DNA of 64,000 nucleotides. Source: Microbacterium testaceum (GTDB lineage: Bacteria > Actinomycetota > Actinomycetes > Actinomycetales > Microbacteriaceae). Below are positions 1-10,636 of this stretch, piece by piece (position 1 is the stretch's first letter; each line of letters opens with the position of its first letter). A model generated the notes under the pieces. The model saw only the letters and a list, made by a program, of their open reading frames with translations. It ran no database searches and was not told the origin of the DNA. Location of the stretch: NCBI RefSeq assembly GCF_029761935.1, contig NZ_CP121699.1, positions 1,302,001-1,366,000 of the forward strand. The letters are read 5' to 3'. The translations under genes and the position numbers were made by a program.

Positions 1-2373
1 CTCGAGATGGGCTTCTCGGAGCGATCCTCGCTGCGGCGCACCCTGGCCCAGCGCATCGCCGATCTCGACGCTCTCGTCGAGGGTCTCGGCATCCGGGGTC
101 CGATCGTGACCATCGGTCACGACTGGGGCGGGCCGGTCTCGCTCGGCTGGGCCGTGGAACATCGCGATCGTCTCGCCGCGGTGATCGCCTTGAACACCGC
201 CGTGCACCATCCCGAGGGGGCGTCGCTGCCGTTCGCGTTGCGCGTGGCCACGGCTCGCGGCCTGCTCGCCGCCGGCACGACGGGCACGACGGCGTTCCTC
301 GACACCACCTTGGCGCTGGCCGAGCTCGATCCGGCGGTCACGGCCGCGTTCCGGGCGCCGTACGCCACCGTCGCCCGTCGCCGCGGGATCGGCGGCTTCG
401 TCGCCGACATCCCCGCGACCCCCGAGCATGAGAGCACGCCCGCGCTGCACCGCATGTCGGCGGGTCTGCGCGAGCTCGAGGTGCCCGCACTGCTGCTGCG
501 CGGCCCGAAGGACCCGGTGTTCGGCGAGGACCACCTCGACGACCTCATCGACCGCCTGCCGCACGCGGACGTGCACCGTTTCGAGGGGGCAGGCCACCTG
601 GTCGCCGAGGAGCGCCCGTACGCCGACGTCGTGCTCGACTGGCTCGACGAGAAGGTCGTGGATGCCGTCGCCCCCGCGACCCGTTCGCGTCGCTCCGCCG
701 CCGCGAAGCGCGCCGCCGCCGTTCCCGCCCCCGAGGCCGCCGCCGCGCCCTCCGGCCACCTGTGGGACGCTCTCGACGCCCGGCGCGATGACGACGGCAC
801 CGCCGTCATCGACATGACCACCGAGACCGACGGGGAACCGCTGCGCGTGAGCTGGCGCCGGCTGTCCGCCCGCGTCGACGAGCTCGCCGCGGGACTCGAC
901 GCCTTCGGCGTGCGCGCGGGCGACCGTGTCTCGCTGCTCGTGCAGCCGGGCCCGACCCTCACCGCCGCCCTGTACGCGTGCCTGCGCATCGGGGCCGTGG
1001 TCGTCGTGGCCGACCGGGGTCTCGGCATCCGGGGTCTGTCGCGCGCCGTGCGCGGCGCCGTCCCCGACGTCGTCATCGGCGAGGTCGCGGGTCTCGCCGC
1101 CGCTCGCACCCTCGGCTGGCCGGGGCGTCGGATCTCGGCCGCCGCCCTTCCCGCCGTCACCTCCCGCGCGCTCGGTGTCGAGGCGAGCCTGTCCGACTTG
1201 GCCCGCGCCGGTCGGGGCCGCGCCGTGCCCGCTGCCCCGGGCCCCGACGCCGACGCGGCGGTGCTCTTCACCTCGGGTTCGACGGGACCGGCGAAGGGCG
1301 TCGTGTACACGCACGCGCAGCTGACCGCGTTGCGCGACACCCTCGCCGCGCACTTCGGCGTCACCGCCGAAACGGGCCTGGTCACCGGCTTCGCCCCCTT
1401 CGCCCTGCTCGGACCGGCGCTCGGCACGCGCTCGGCGACGCCCGACATGGACGTGTCCGCCCCGCGCACCCTGACCGCGGCCGCCGTCGCCGCCGCCGTC
1501 CGGGCGTCAAGCGCGCGGATCGTGTTCCTGTCGCCGGCGGCGGTCTCGAACGTCGTCGCGACGGCGTCCGACCTGACCCGCGACGACCGCGCGGCCCTCG
1601 AGAAGGTCGAGACGTTCCTCTCGACCGGTGCTCCCGTGAGCGTCGATCTGCTGCGCCGCGCGCAGGAGCTCATGCCGAACGCCGTGGCCCACACCCCCTA
1701 CGGCATGACCGAGTGCCTGCTCGTCGCCGACGTGACCCTGCCCGAGATCGAACAGGCGCGCGGCGACCAAGGGGTCTGCGTCGGCCGCCCGCTCGGCACC
1801 GGCCAGGTGCGCATCTCGGCCCTCGACGCGGAGGGTCGCGCCGCGGGCGAACCCGGGACGGACGCCGGGGTCACCGGCGAGGTCGTCATCTCGGCGCCCC
1901 ACCTCAAGCGCGGCTATTTCCGGCTGTACCTCACCGACCGCGAGGCCCGGCGCGGGCTTTCCGAGCGCTGGCACCGCACGGGCGACGTCGGTCACCTCGA
2001 CGCCGACGGCCGCCTCTGGATCGAGGGGCGCCTCCCCCACGTGATCACCACCGCCGACGGACCGGTCACTCCCGTCGGAATCGAGCAGGACGTCGAGTCG
2101 GTTCCCGCCGTCGAACGCGCCGCCGCCGTGGGCGTGGGACCGGTGGGCCGACAGGTCGTCGTGACGGTCGTCGAAGCCGGCGTGCGGCGCCCCGGTCTGG
2201 CATCCCCCGATCTGACCGAGAAGGTCCGCGCGGCGACGTCTCAGCGTCTCGCGGCCGTGCTCGTGGTCCCGACGCTCCCGACCGACATCCGCCACAACTC
2301 GAAGATCGACCGCTCGCGCCTGGCCCGGTGGGCGGAGCGCGTGTTGGCCGGAGAGAAGCCGACGGCGCCGTGA
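1..2373 (+). CDS. oleBC: OleB-OleC fusion (beta-lactone decarboxylase + beta-lactone synthetase), 5' end cut by window edge
   Basis: The reading frame is open from base 1, so the true start lies to the left. Numbering from the first ATG (base 7), residues 1-220 are an alpha/beta hydrolase of the haloalkane-dehalogenase-like OleB type: nucleophile motif GHDWGG with Asp39, probable acid Asp169 (GPKDPVFG) and base His197 (GAGHLV). An Ala/Pro/Arg-rich linker (about 221-255) joins it to an AMP-forming ligase domain with TSGSTGPAKG near 421, YGMTE near 565 and HRTGD near 656. In the olefin pathway OleC closes a beta-hydroxy acid to a beta-lactone and OleB decarboxylates it to a cis-alkene. Fused OleBC is known from actinobacteria such as Micrococcus. 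The stop overlaps the oleD start by four bases. OleA is expected just upstream, outside the window. Confidence 0.9.
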   Translation, partial: LEMGFSERSSLRRTLAQRIADLDALVEGLGIRGPIVTIGHDWGGPVSLGWAVEHRDRLAAVIALNTAVHHPEGASLPFALRVATARGLLAAGTTGTTAFLDTTLALAELDPAVTAAFRAPYATVARRRGIGGFVADIPATPEHESTPALHRMSAGLRELEVPALLLRGPKDPVFGEDHLDDLIDRLPHADVHRFEGAGHLVAEERPYADVVLDWLDEKVVDAVAPATRSRRSAAAKRAAAVPAPEAAAAPSGHLWDALDARRDDDGTAVIDMTTETDGEPLRVSWRRLSARVDELAAGLDAFGVRAGDRVSLLVQPGPTLTAALYACLRIGAVVVVADRGLGIRGLSRAVRGAVPDVVIGEVAGLAAARTLGWPGRRISAAALPAVTSRALGVEASLSDLARAGRGRAVPAAPGPDADAAVLFTSGSTGPAKGVVYTHAQLTALRDTLAAHFGVTAETGLVTGFAPFALLGPALGTRSATPDMDVSAPRTLTAAAVAAAVRASSARIVFLSPAAVSNVVATASDLTRDDRAALEKVETFLSTGAPVSVDLLRRAQELMPNAVAHTPYGMTECLLVADVTLPEIEQARGDQGVCVGRPLGTGQVRISALDAEGRAAGEPGTDAGVTGEVVISAPHLKRGYFRLYLTDREARRGLSERWHRTGDVGHLDADGRLWIEGRLPHVITTADGPVTPVGIEQDVESVPAVERAAAVGVGPVGRQVVVTVVEAGVRRPGLASPDLTEKVRAATSQRLAAVLVVPTLPTDIRHNSKIDRSRLARWAERVLAGEKPTAP

Positions 2374-3329
2374 AGGTCCTCGCCACCGGGTCGTCCGGCT
2401 TCCTCGGCCGCGCCGTCGTGCGCGCTCTCCACGACGCGGGGCACCAGGTGCGTACCCTTCAGCGCCGCCCCTCGGGCGTCGACGGCGCCGATGACCGGCT
2501 CGGATCGGTCACGGACCCGGATGCCGTGGCATCCGCCCTCGAGGGCATCGACGGGATCGTCCACCTCGCGGCGAAAGTCTCGCTCGCCGGTGACCCCGCG
2601 CAGTTCCGCGCCGTCAACGTCGGCGGCACCCGCACCCTGCTCGACGCCGCCGCGGCGGCGGGCGTCACGCGCGTCGTGCACGTGTCGTCGCCGTCGGTCG
2701 CGCACGCGGGCCACGCTCTCGCCGGCGTGGGCGCGGAGCCCGCTGATCCGGATGCCGCGCGCGGCGAATACGCCCGCACGAAGGCCGAGGCAGAGGTGCT
2801 CGCGCTCTCCCGCGCCGGCGGGGGGACGGCCCTCGTCGCGATCCGCCCGCACCTCGTCTGGGGCCCGGGCGACACCCAACTCATCGAGCGCGTCGTCGCC
2901 CGCGCGCGCCGGGGCACCCTGCCCCTGCTCGACGGCGGCACGGCGCTCATCGACTCCACGTACGTCGACAACGCGGCATCCGGGATCGTCGCCGCCCTGC
3001 ACCGTGTCGACGAGGTCAGCGGGCGCGCCTACGTGCTGACCAACGGCGAACCGCGGCCGGTCGGCGACCTTCTCGCCGGCATCTGCCGCGCCTCGGGCGT
3101 CACTCCCCCGCGATTCAGCGTGCCCGCGGGAGTGGCCAAAGCCGCAGGCTCGCTCATCGAGCGGGTCTGGGCCGTGCGTCCGGGTCAGGACGAACCGCCC
3201 ATGACCCGCTTCCTCGCCGAGCAGCTGTCGACCGCGCACTGGTTCGACCAGACCGAGATCCGCCGCGACCTGCGGTGGAGTCCCACCGTGTCACTGGACG
3301 AGGGCCTCCGCCGCCTCGCGCGCGCCTGA
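2370..3329 (+). CDS. oleD: OleD-type NAD(P)H-dependent 2-alkyl-3-oxoalkanoate reductase
   Basis: A 319-residue short-chain dehydrogenase/epimerase-like protein. The GTG start at 2370 overlaps the OleBC stop (GTGA), which decides the start over longer in-frame options. The N-terminus has a Rossmann glycine motif (TGSSGFLG) and the catalytic YxxxK is Tyr134/Lys138 in YARTKAE. OleD reduces the 3-keto acid made by OleA to the beta-hydroxy acid that OleC uses. The order OleBC-OleD and the translational coupling support this role over a generic 3-beta-HSD or epimerase, which the sequence alone would also allow. It is the last gene of the operon and is followed by structured intergenic DNA. Confidence 0.85.
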   Translation: MKVLATGSSGFLGRAVVRALHDAGHQVRTLQRRPSGVDGADDRLGSVTDPDAVASALEGIDGIVHLAAKVSLAGDPAQFRAVNVGGTRTLLDAAAAAGVTRVVHVSSPSVAHAGHALAGVGAEPADPDAARGEYARTKAEAEVLALSRAGGGTALVAIRPHLVWGPGDTQLIERVVARARRGTLPLLDGGTALIDSTYVDNAASGIVAALHRVDEVSGRAYVLTNGEPRPVGDLLAGICRASGVTPPRFSVPAGVAKAAGSLIERVWAVRPGQDEPPMTRFLAEQLSTAHWFDQTEIRRDLRWSPTVSLDEGLRRLARA

Positions 3330-3363
3330 GCCCGCGGCATCCGGCCCCTCCGCCGACCCCCGC

Positions 3364-3436
3364 GTCCCACTTTTCGCAGAGCATGTCCCGAAAAGGGCTG
3401 CCTGACGCCGGCCCAGTCAGCAAAATGTGGGACATG
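3364..3436. repeat. Intergenic element with competing inverted repeats
   Basis: The gap between oleD and katG (3330-3512) holds no gene. It contains three nested dyads. GTCCCAC-TTTT at 3364-3374 can pair with AAAA-T-GTGGGAC at 3422-3433. CATGTCCC at 3382-3389 can pair with GGGACATG at 3429-3436. CTGAC at 3402-3406 can pair with GTCAG at 3416-3420. The first two use the same right-hand GGGAC, so they exclude each other. It could be a dispersed palindromic element or part of the termination region; the function is unknown. Confidence 0.55.
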
Positions 3437-3467
3437 GTCAGCCCGCACCGCGACGCTCCACACGCGC

Positions 3468-3501
3468 GGAAGGCCCGCCCCCGCGAGGGGACGGGCCTTC
3501 C
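3468..3501. terminator. Bidirectional terminator hairpin between oleD and katG
   Basis: Arm GGAAGGCCCG (3468-3477) pairs perfectly with CGGGCCTTCC (3492-3501). After one C/A mismatch, CCCC (3479-3482) pairs with GGGG (3487-3490), closing a GCGA loop of the stable GNRA class. No U-tract follows on either strand, as is common in high-GC actinobacteria. It lies between two convergent genes. Confidence 0.8.
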
Positions 3502-3512
3502 GGATGCCGGGC

Positions 3513-6236
<2,724 letters not shown>

Positions 6237-6238
6237 CT

Positions 6239-6259
6239 ATTTTTGAGTGAATCAAAAAT
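6239..6259. promoter_or_regulatory. FurA box (operator)
   Basis: A perfect 8-base inverted repeat, ATTTTTGA and TCAAAAAT, separated by five bases. It is an AT-rich island in very GC-rich DNA and overlaps the expected -35 region of furA. Position and symmetry fit a self-repression site. Confidence 0.85.
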
Positions 6260-6316
6260 GACACGCCGGGAAACGCTCGGGAACGCTCACTCGATCGCAG
6301 TCACGGTGCGGAGCAC

Positions 6317-6334
6317 ACGGCATCCGGATGCCGT
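6317..6334. repeat. Perfect 18-base palindrome at the end of the SpoIIM-like gene
   Basis: An 18-base sequence identical to its reverse complement, built from the GGCATCC and GGATGCC words that recur through the window. It ends on the last base of the downstream stop codon. It could act as a DNA-binding site; having no loop, it is unlikely to be a simple RNA terminator. Confidence 0.6.
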
Positions 6335-7329
6335 CACCCCGCCGTGAGCGTCGGAGTGCCCGCCTCGTACTCAGTGAGATCACCCGTCTCGCCCACGCGC
6401 ACCGCGCGTCGACCCACGACCAGCATGTAGAACAGGAAGACCCCGAGGGCCAGAGCGCCGATCGCGATCTTGATCTGCCACGGCCACTCGCGCGGGGTCA
6501 CGAATCCCTCCACGAGGCCCGACAGGGCCAGGGCGAAGACCAGGCCCACGGCCACCGTCGCGAGCGATCGACCCGCCGCCGCGAGCGCCTCCGCCCGCGT
6601 CCGCCGGCCCGGGGCGACCCACGCCCAGAAGATCTGCAGGCCCGCCCCTCCCGCGACGAAGATCGCCGTGAGCTCGAGCAGACCGTGCGGGAGGATGAAC
6701 TGGAAGAACAGGTCGCCGCGGTCGAACGAGAACATGATCGCCGCCGACGTCCCCACCCCCACGGCGTTCTGCATGATCACCATGAGCGGCCAGATGCCCG
6801 TGACCCCGAACAGCACGCACTGCGCCGCGATCCAGGCGTTGTTCGTCCACACCGACCCGGCGAAGATGGCGTTCGGGTTCTCGCGGTAGTAGCTCACGAA
6901 CTGCTCGTCGGCGTAGTTCTGCAACTGACTCTGCTCCCCCAGCGCCGCCACGGCCGCGGGATCGCCCGAGATCCACAGGGCGACGAGCGTCGCCACCACG
7001 AGGAAGCTCAGGGTCACGGCGAGCGTGCTCCAGCGCACGCGATACAACGCCGCCGGCAGCTGCAGCACGAAGAAGCGCGGCAGCTGCCGCAGGACGTTGT
7101 CGCGGACGCCCGTGAGACGCAGGCGCGTCCGCGCCAGCAGGATCGAGACGTAGTCCCCCTCGGGCGTGCGTCCGGCCGAGGTCTTGATGTCGGCCAGGTC
7201 GGCCGAGGCCGCGCGGTAACGGGTGACGAGTTCGTCGACGTCGGGGCCGCTCAGGCGTTTGCGGCGGCCCAGTTCGTCGAGTCGCGCCCACTCGTCGCGC
7301 CGGGCGGCCGTCAGGGCGTCGAGGTCCAT
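6334..7329 (-). CDS. SpoIIM/DUF95-family integral membrane protein
   Basis: A 331-residue membrane protein. A soluble N-terminus (about 1-85) rich in Arg and acidic residues precedes a first helix near 95-117. Further hydrophobic helices follow across about 155-310, then a short acidic tail. The pattern matches the stage II sporulation M-like family found in many non-sporulating actinobacteria, usually beside RDD, MoxR and DUF58 genes. Its molecular role there is not established. I chose the ATG at 7329 because a TACAGT box lies seven bases upstream. An alternative ATG at 7347 adds six residues and overlaps the divergent RDD start. Confidence 0.8.
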   Translation of the reverse strand: MDLDALTAARRDEWARLDELGRRKRLSGPDVDELVTRYRAASADLADIKTSAGRTPEGDYVSILLARTRLRLTGVRDNVLRQLPRFFVLQLPAALYRVRWSTLAVTLSFLVVATLVALWISGDPAAVAALGEQSQLQNYADEQFVSYYRENPNAIFAGSVWTNNAWIAAQCVLFGVTGIWPLMVIMQNAVGVGTSAAIMFSFDRGDLFFQFILPHGLLELTAIFVAGGAGLQIFWAWVAPGRRTRAEALAAAGRSLATVAVGLVFALALSGLVEGFVTPREWPWQIKIAIGALALGVFLFYMLVVGRRAVRVGETGDLTEYEAGTPTLTAG

Positions 7330-7336
7330 GTGGTCA

Positions 7337-7342
7337 ACTGTA
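7337..7342 (-). promoter_or_regulatory. -10 box of the SpoIIM-like gene
   Basis: TACAGT on the minus strand, seven bases before the ATG at 7329; no ribosome site is seen, so the transcript is probably leaderless. Confidence 0.45.
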
Positions 7343-7345
7343 CGC

Positions 7346-8176
7346 ATGGCTTCGTCGTCGACCCCCGCTCCCGCGGTCGCCCTCGTCCACACGAGCGCCG
7401 ATGAGACGCTGACCGGAGAGGCCGTCGCCCTCGACGTCCAGCCCGTCGGCTTCTTCTTGCGCGCGGTCGGCGCCGTCATCGACTTCCTCGTCGGGGTCGT
7501 GCTGCTCATCGGCGGCGCACTGCTGCTAGTGTCGATGGTCGCGGCGGGCACCCTGCCCGAGTCCGCCGTCCGGATCGGCGTCATCTCGCTGCTGGTGCTC
7601 GTGACGGTCGCGATCCCCACCACCGTCGAGACCCTCTCGCGCGGCCGGAGCCTCGGCCGCCTCGCCGTGGGAGCGCGCATCGTCCGTACCGACGGCGGGG
7701 CCGCGGGCTTCCGCCAGGCCCTGATCCGCTCGCTCACCGGGGTGCTCGAGGTGTGGTTCACGCTCGGCGCGATCGCGGCGGTCGTCGGCATGTTCACCCC
7801 GCGCGCTCAGCGTCTGGGCGATCTGCTCGCCGGGACCGCGAGCGAGCGCACGCGCACGCGTCGACTTCCTCCTCCGGCCCCGGGCCTGCCCCCGGGGTGG
7901 GAATCCTGGGCGGCGATCGCCGACGTGTCGCGCCTACCCGATCGACTGGCCGCGCGCGTCGCGCAGTTCGTCCGCGGAGCCGACGCGCTCGAGCCGGCCG
8001 CCCGGGTGCGCGTCGCCGCCTCGCTCGCCGAGGCCGTGCGTCCCTTCGTCTCACCGCTGCCCCCGTCCGACCCGGAGGGGCTCGTGCGGGCGGTCTCCGC
8101 GGTGCGCCGGGACCGCGAGTACCGCGCGCTGCTGCTCGAGAACGAACGGGCGGCGGCCCTGACCGAGAGAACGTGA
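7346..8176 (+). CDS. RDD-family membrane protein
   Basis: A 276-residue protein. The N-terminal RDD domain has helices near 33-58 and 72-95, a loop with RSLGRLAVGARIV, and a third helix near 130-150 followed by RAQRLGDLLAGT. A soluble helical tail (about 165-276) is rich in Arg and Ala. RDD proteins are of uncertain function, with some reported as ion antiporters. It is divergent from the SpoIIM-like gene with only 16 bases between the chosen starts, a pairing seen in other actinobacteria. No ribosome site precedes either the ATG at 7346 or an upstream ATG at 7328. Confidence 0.8.
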   Translation: MASSSTPAPAVALVHTSADETLTGEAVALDVQPVGFFLRAVGAVIDFLVGVVLLIGGALLLVSMVAAGTLPESAVRIGVISLLVLVTVAIPTTVETLSRGRSLGRLAVGARIVRTDGGAAGFRQALIRSLTGVLEVWFTLGAIAAVVGMFTPRAQRLGDLLAGTASERTRTRRLPPPAPGLPPGWESWAAIADVSRLPDRLAARVAQFVRGADALEPAARVRVAASLAEAVRPFVSPLPPSDPEGLVRAVSAVRRDREYRALLLENERAAALTERT

Positions 8177-8233
8177 GTCGCCGAGGATCGTCGCTTCGGG
8201 CACCCCGCGAGCGGCGATTCCCGACGTCGGGCG

Positions 8234-8266
8234 CCTGAGGGACGCTCACGCCCGAGAGCGCTCAGG
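8234..8266. terminator. Hairpin between the convergent RDD and DUF3499 genes
   Basis: CCTGAG (8234-8239) pairs with CTCAGG (8261-8266), and inside it GCTC (8244-8247) pairs with GAGC (8256-8259). A separate perfect 12-base palindrome lies at 8220-8231. The convergent placement supports termination. Confidence 0.55.
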
Positions 8267-8269
8267 GGA

Positions 8270-8476
8270 TCAGGTGCGCAGCGTCTCGTGACGAACGACG
8301 ACCCAGCCCTTGGGCACCGACAGCCGGTCGGCGTGAATCGCGCACAGATCGTGCGCGTGCGGGTCCCCCGCGGGACCGAGGGGGCCGAGAGCCGCCATCT
8401 GGTCGCCGTAGTCGTAGGTGAGGGTGCTCATCGCCTCGCGGGCGCATCCCACCTTCGAGCAGAGTCTGTCGCGCAT
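8270..8476 (-). CDS. DUF3499-family small protein
   Basis: A 68-residue protein matching, by recollection, the DUF3499 family (M. tuberculosis Rv3258c type). Cys6 and Cys11 in CSKVGC plus Cys45 and His48 in HDLCAIH form a plausible zinc site. The rest is a compact fold ending in PKGWVVVRHE. No enzyme activity is known. It sits next to the Rv3259-like gene, the same pairing as in M. tuberculosis. The ATG at 8476 is preceded by TAGGCT eight bases upstream and no ribosome site, so the leader is probably only a base or two. Confidence 0.8.
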   Translation of the reverse strand: MRDRLCSKVGCAREAMSTLTYDYGDQMAALGPLGPAGDPHAHDLCAIHADRLSVPKGWVVVRHETLRT

Positions 8477-8484
8477 CGCGGGTC

Positions 8485-8490
8485 AGCCTA
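8485..8490 (-). promoter_or_regulatory. -10 box of the DUF3499 gene
   Basis: TAGGCT on the minus strand, eight bases before the ATG at 8476; TTGAC partly overlaps its upstream side. Confidence 0.5.
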
Positions 8491-8761
8491 GTCAACCCCT
8501 CCGACACCGCCGCGGCGCCGCGCCGCTCGAAGCGCATGCCGGCGCCCGGGCGGCAGCATCCAGACCGGGGGTGGGGCAGATCGGCGGGCCCTCGACCCGA
8601 CACACCCGCGGCATCGGCCTCTCGACGGCTTCCCCCGTCGCGCACGCGACGCGCCGAGGCCGCCCCGGACGACCCCGGTCCGGATGCCGGGACCCCGGCC
8701 CGCCGATCGCTCCGGCGTCGACGAGGGGGGACACGGCACGACCGAGCCGGGCCCCCGAACG

Positions 8762-8767
8762 TAGGAT
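8762..8767 (+). promoter_or_regulatory. -10 box of the Rv3259-like gene (leaderless)
   Basis: TAGGAT followed by exactly six bases and then ATG at 8774. This is the standard leaderless spacing seen repeatedly in the window. Confidence 0.65.
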
Positions 8768-8773
8768 GGGCCC

Positions 8774-9208
8774 ATGATGCGTCGCCGATCCCGCGAAGCG
8801 CGACCCGTGGCCCGCCCCTCGCGGCACGGTCGTCACGGCCGTGAGAATCGCAGCCCGGTCGTACGCCCGCCGTTGCCCCCGATCGACACGCGCGTCGAGA
8901 GATTCGACATCGCGGTCGGCGCCGCGGCCGAGTTCCTCCGCTCGGCCTGGACCGACCTGCGCGAGGTCTCGTTCGAGATCGGGATCATGCCTCCCGCCGC
9001 GGCCGACGGCATCCCGCGCTGGACCGTCCTGCGCGAACAGAAGCGCATCATCCTCTACCGCGTGCCGATCGAACGCCTCGGTCACCCCCATCACGACGAT
9101 GACCTGCACCGGCGGATGATGATCGAGGGCGCGGTCTTCCGGGCGGCCGCCGAGTACCTCGACCGCGACCCGTGGGACCTCGGCCCCGAACGCTTCCGCT
9201 TCTTCTGA
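8774..9208 (+). CDS. Rv3259-like (metallopeptidase-family) protein lacking an HExxH motif
   Basis: A 144-residue protein. It has an Arg-rich basic N-terminus (about 1-32), then a conserved-looking domain from DTRVERFDIAVG to the C-terminal PWDLGPERFRFF. Position beside DUF3499 and whiB, and the overall shape, match M. tuberculosis Rv3259 and its relatives, often called metallopeptidase family proteins. The zincin signature HExxH is absent: the equivalent C-terminal region reads RRMMIEGAVFRAAAEYL, and His residues occur only in a HPHHDDDLH stretch. Catalysis as a peptidase is therefore doubtful. A second ATG immediately follows the first at 8774. Confidence 0.75.
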   Translation: MMRRRSREARPVARPSRHGRHGRENRSPVVRPPLPPIDTRVERFDIAVGAAAEFLRSAWTDLREVSFEIGIMPPAAADGIPRWTVLREQKRIILYRVPIERLGHPHHDDDLHRRMMIEGAVFRAAAEYLDRDPWDLGPERFRFF

Positions 9209-9244
9209 CCCGCGCGTCTTCCGACCTCCCAGTGCGGCGCAGCG

Positions 9245-10636
9245 CTACGGCAGGATCGTGAGCGCCGAGGCCGCGGCATCCGCCGGCCACAGGGGGTACG
9301 ACGCCAGCGCTCCGGCGCCCGCGTACGTCATGGCCACGCGCACGGGCGCCCCCGTCTCGAGACGATAGACGCCTGCGGCGACCGGCACGGCGACACTGGC
9401 GCCGGCGGCGACGGCCGTGGTGACCGCGGCGCCGCCATCCGCGGGGGTGAGGGTGACGGTGGCGTCGGTGTCGCCGCCGGCGATCACCAGGTTCGCGCCC
9501 ACACCCGAAGCGACCGCGATCGCGCTGGGCGTCGAGATGGCGGGCGCGGGGACGTACCAGGCGAAATCGGAGCCCTCGCCGAAACCGGTGGTCGACCACG
9601 TCGCCCCGACTATCGGCGCGGTGGCCGACACCTCGACCGTGTACGCGCCGGCAGCGGCGCCCGACAGGTTCACCGAGGTGGGCAGCCCCGCCGTGAGAGG
9701 GATGTCGGTGGGGGCGGGAGCGCTGACCGAGGGGTCGTTCGGCACGAGCGTCACGGTCGCTGAAGCGTCGGATCCGGGAGACAGCAGGCGCAGCACCGTG
9801 CCCGCCTGGCTGGCGTCCGCGGCCAGGACCTGCACGCCCGGCATGACCAGTCGCGTGTCGGCCTGTGCGAGAGGCGCCACCTGATCCACCCCGCCCGGCA
9901 GCAGCAGACGCGTCAGCTGCGCCTGCAGCGACGCGTGCACCGGGGCACCCGACGACACGACGCGCACGACCGGGCTCTCTTCTCCGAGCAGCAGACCCGC
10001 AAGGGGCACGACACGGCGACCGCCCGCGGGGACCACGAGGTTCTGACCGCTGGGAGGATCCGACACTCCCTTGGCACCGTAGACCGACAGCTGGACGGTC
10101 GCGGGAACAGCTCCGGGATTGGCGAGGACGACCAGATCGTTGGCGCCCGTCGTGGTCGCGCCCCCGACGAGCCAGGATTCCGCCAGGGGCGGGCGGCAGA
10201 CGGATGCCGCGAAACCGACGAGGTCGCTCGCGGCGGCCGTGGCGGACCCGGCGGCGGCGAGCGGGGACGGAACGCCGTCACGGGGGGCTGCGCGCAGGGA
10301 TTCGGCGTCGCCCGAGGCGTCGGAGGTCGCCCCCGTCAGCGCGGTCGAGGAGGCGTCGGAGTCGACGGGACCGCTGACCACCTGCTGGCCGGCCGCCGAG
10401 CTCAGCGAGCTCGCGGAGTCGGCGCTTCGCCCGAGGGCCAGCAACGGACCGTCGCACGCCAGGAGCGTATCGCCGGGGGCCGGCGTGGCCTGCACGCGCA
10501 CGGGGGTCGCGGAGTACTGCGGCCAGGGCGCGGCGATGCCGACGACCGTGCCGATGACGGCGGCCGTCGCCACCGCGGCTCCCGCGACGACGCGGGCGCT
10601 CGTGGCGGCGACACGGACGAGACGACGCTCGCTCAT
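9245..10636 (-). CDS. DUF5719-family membrane-anchored extracellular protein
   Basis: A 463-residue protein with a basic start and one hydrophobic segment (about 14-36) acting as signal or anchor. An extracellular Ala/Val/Gly/Thr-rich region of beta-sandwich character follows. Family assignment to DUF5719 is from recollection of proteins encoded next to a large membrane glycosyltransferase near whiB in actinobacteria. Cys60 and Cys146 could form a disulfide. The ATG at 10636 overlaps the upstream glycosyltransferase stop by four bases, so the two are translationally coupled and probably act together at the envelope. The substrate is unknown. Confidence 0.75.
   Translation of the reverse strand: MSERRLVRVAATSARVVAGAAVATAAVIGTVVGIAAPWPQYSATPVRVQATPAPGDTLLACDGPLLALGRSADSASSLSSAAGQQVVSGPVDSDASSTALTGATSDASGDAESLRAAPRDGVPSPLAAAGSATAAASDLVGFAASVCRPPLAESWLVGGATTTGANDLVVLANPGAVPATVQLSVYGAKGVSDPPSGQNLVVPAGGRRVVPLAGLLLGEESPVVRVVSSGAPVHASLQAQLTRLLLPGGVDQVAPLAQADTRLVMPGVQVLAADASQAGTVLRLLSPGSDASATVTLVPNDPSVSAPAPTDIPLTAGLPTSVNLSGAAAGAYTVEVSATAPIVGATWSTTGFGEGSDFAWYVPAPAISTPSAIAVASGVGANLVIAGGDTDATVTLTPADGGAAVTTAVAAGASVAVPVAAGVYRLETGAPVRVAMTYAGAGALASYPLWPADAAASALTILP

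Noticed and set aside
978..2369. Long frame upstream of and continuous with oleD
   Set aside because: It lies inside oleBC, is extremely Arg-rich, and oleD has a good overlapping GTG start at 2370.
7328..7345. Alternative ATG at 7328 for the RDD gene
   Set aside because: It would overlap the divergent SpoIIM start codon and adds only six non-conserved residues, though it cannot be fully excluded.
9017..9208. Zinc protease active site in the Rv3259-like protein
   Set aside because: The only His cluster (HPHHDDDLH) does not form HExxH and is not followed by a third ligand.
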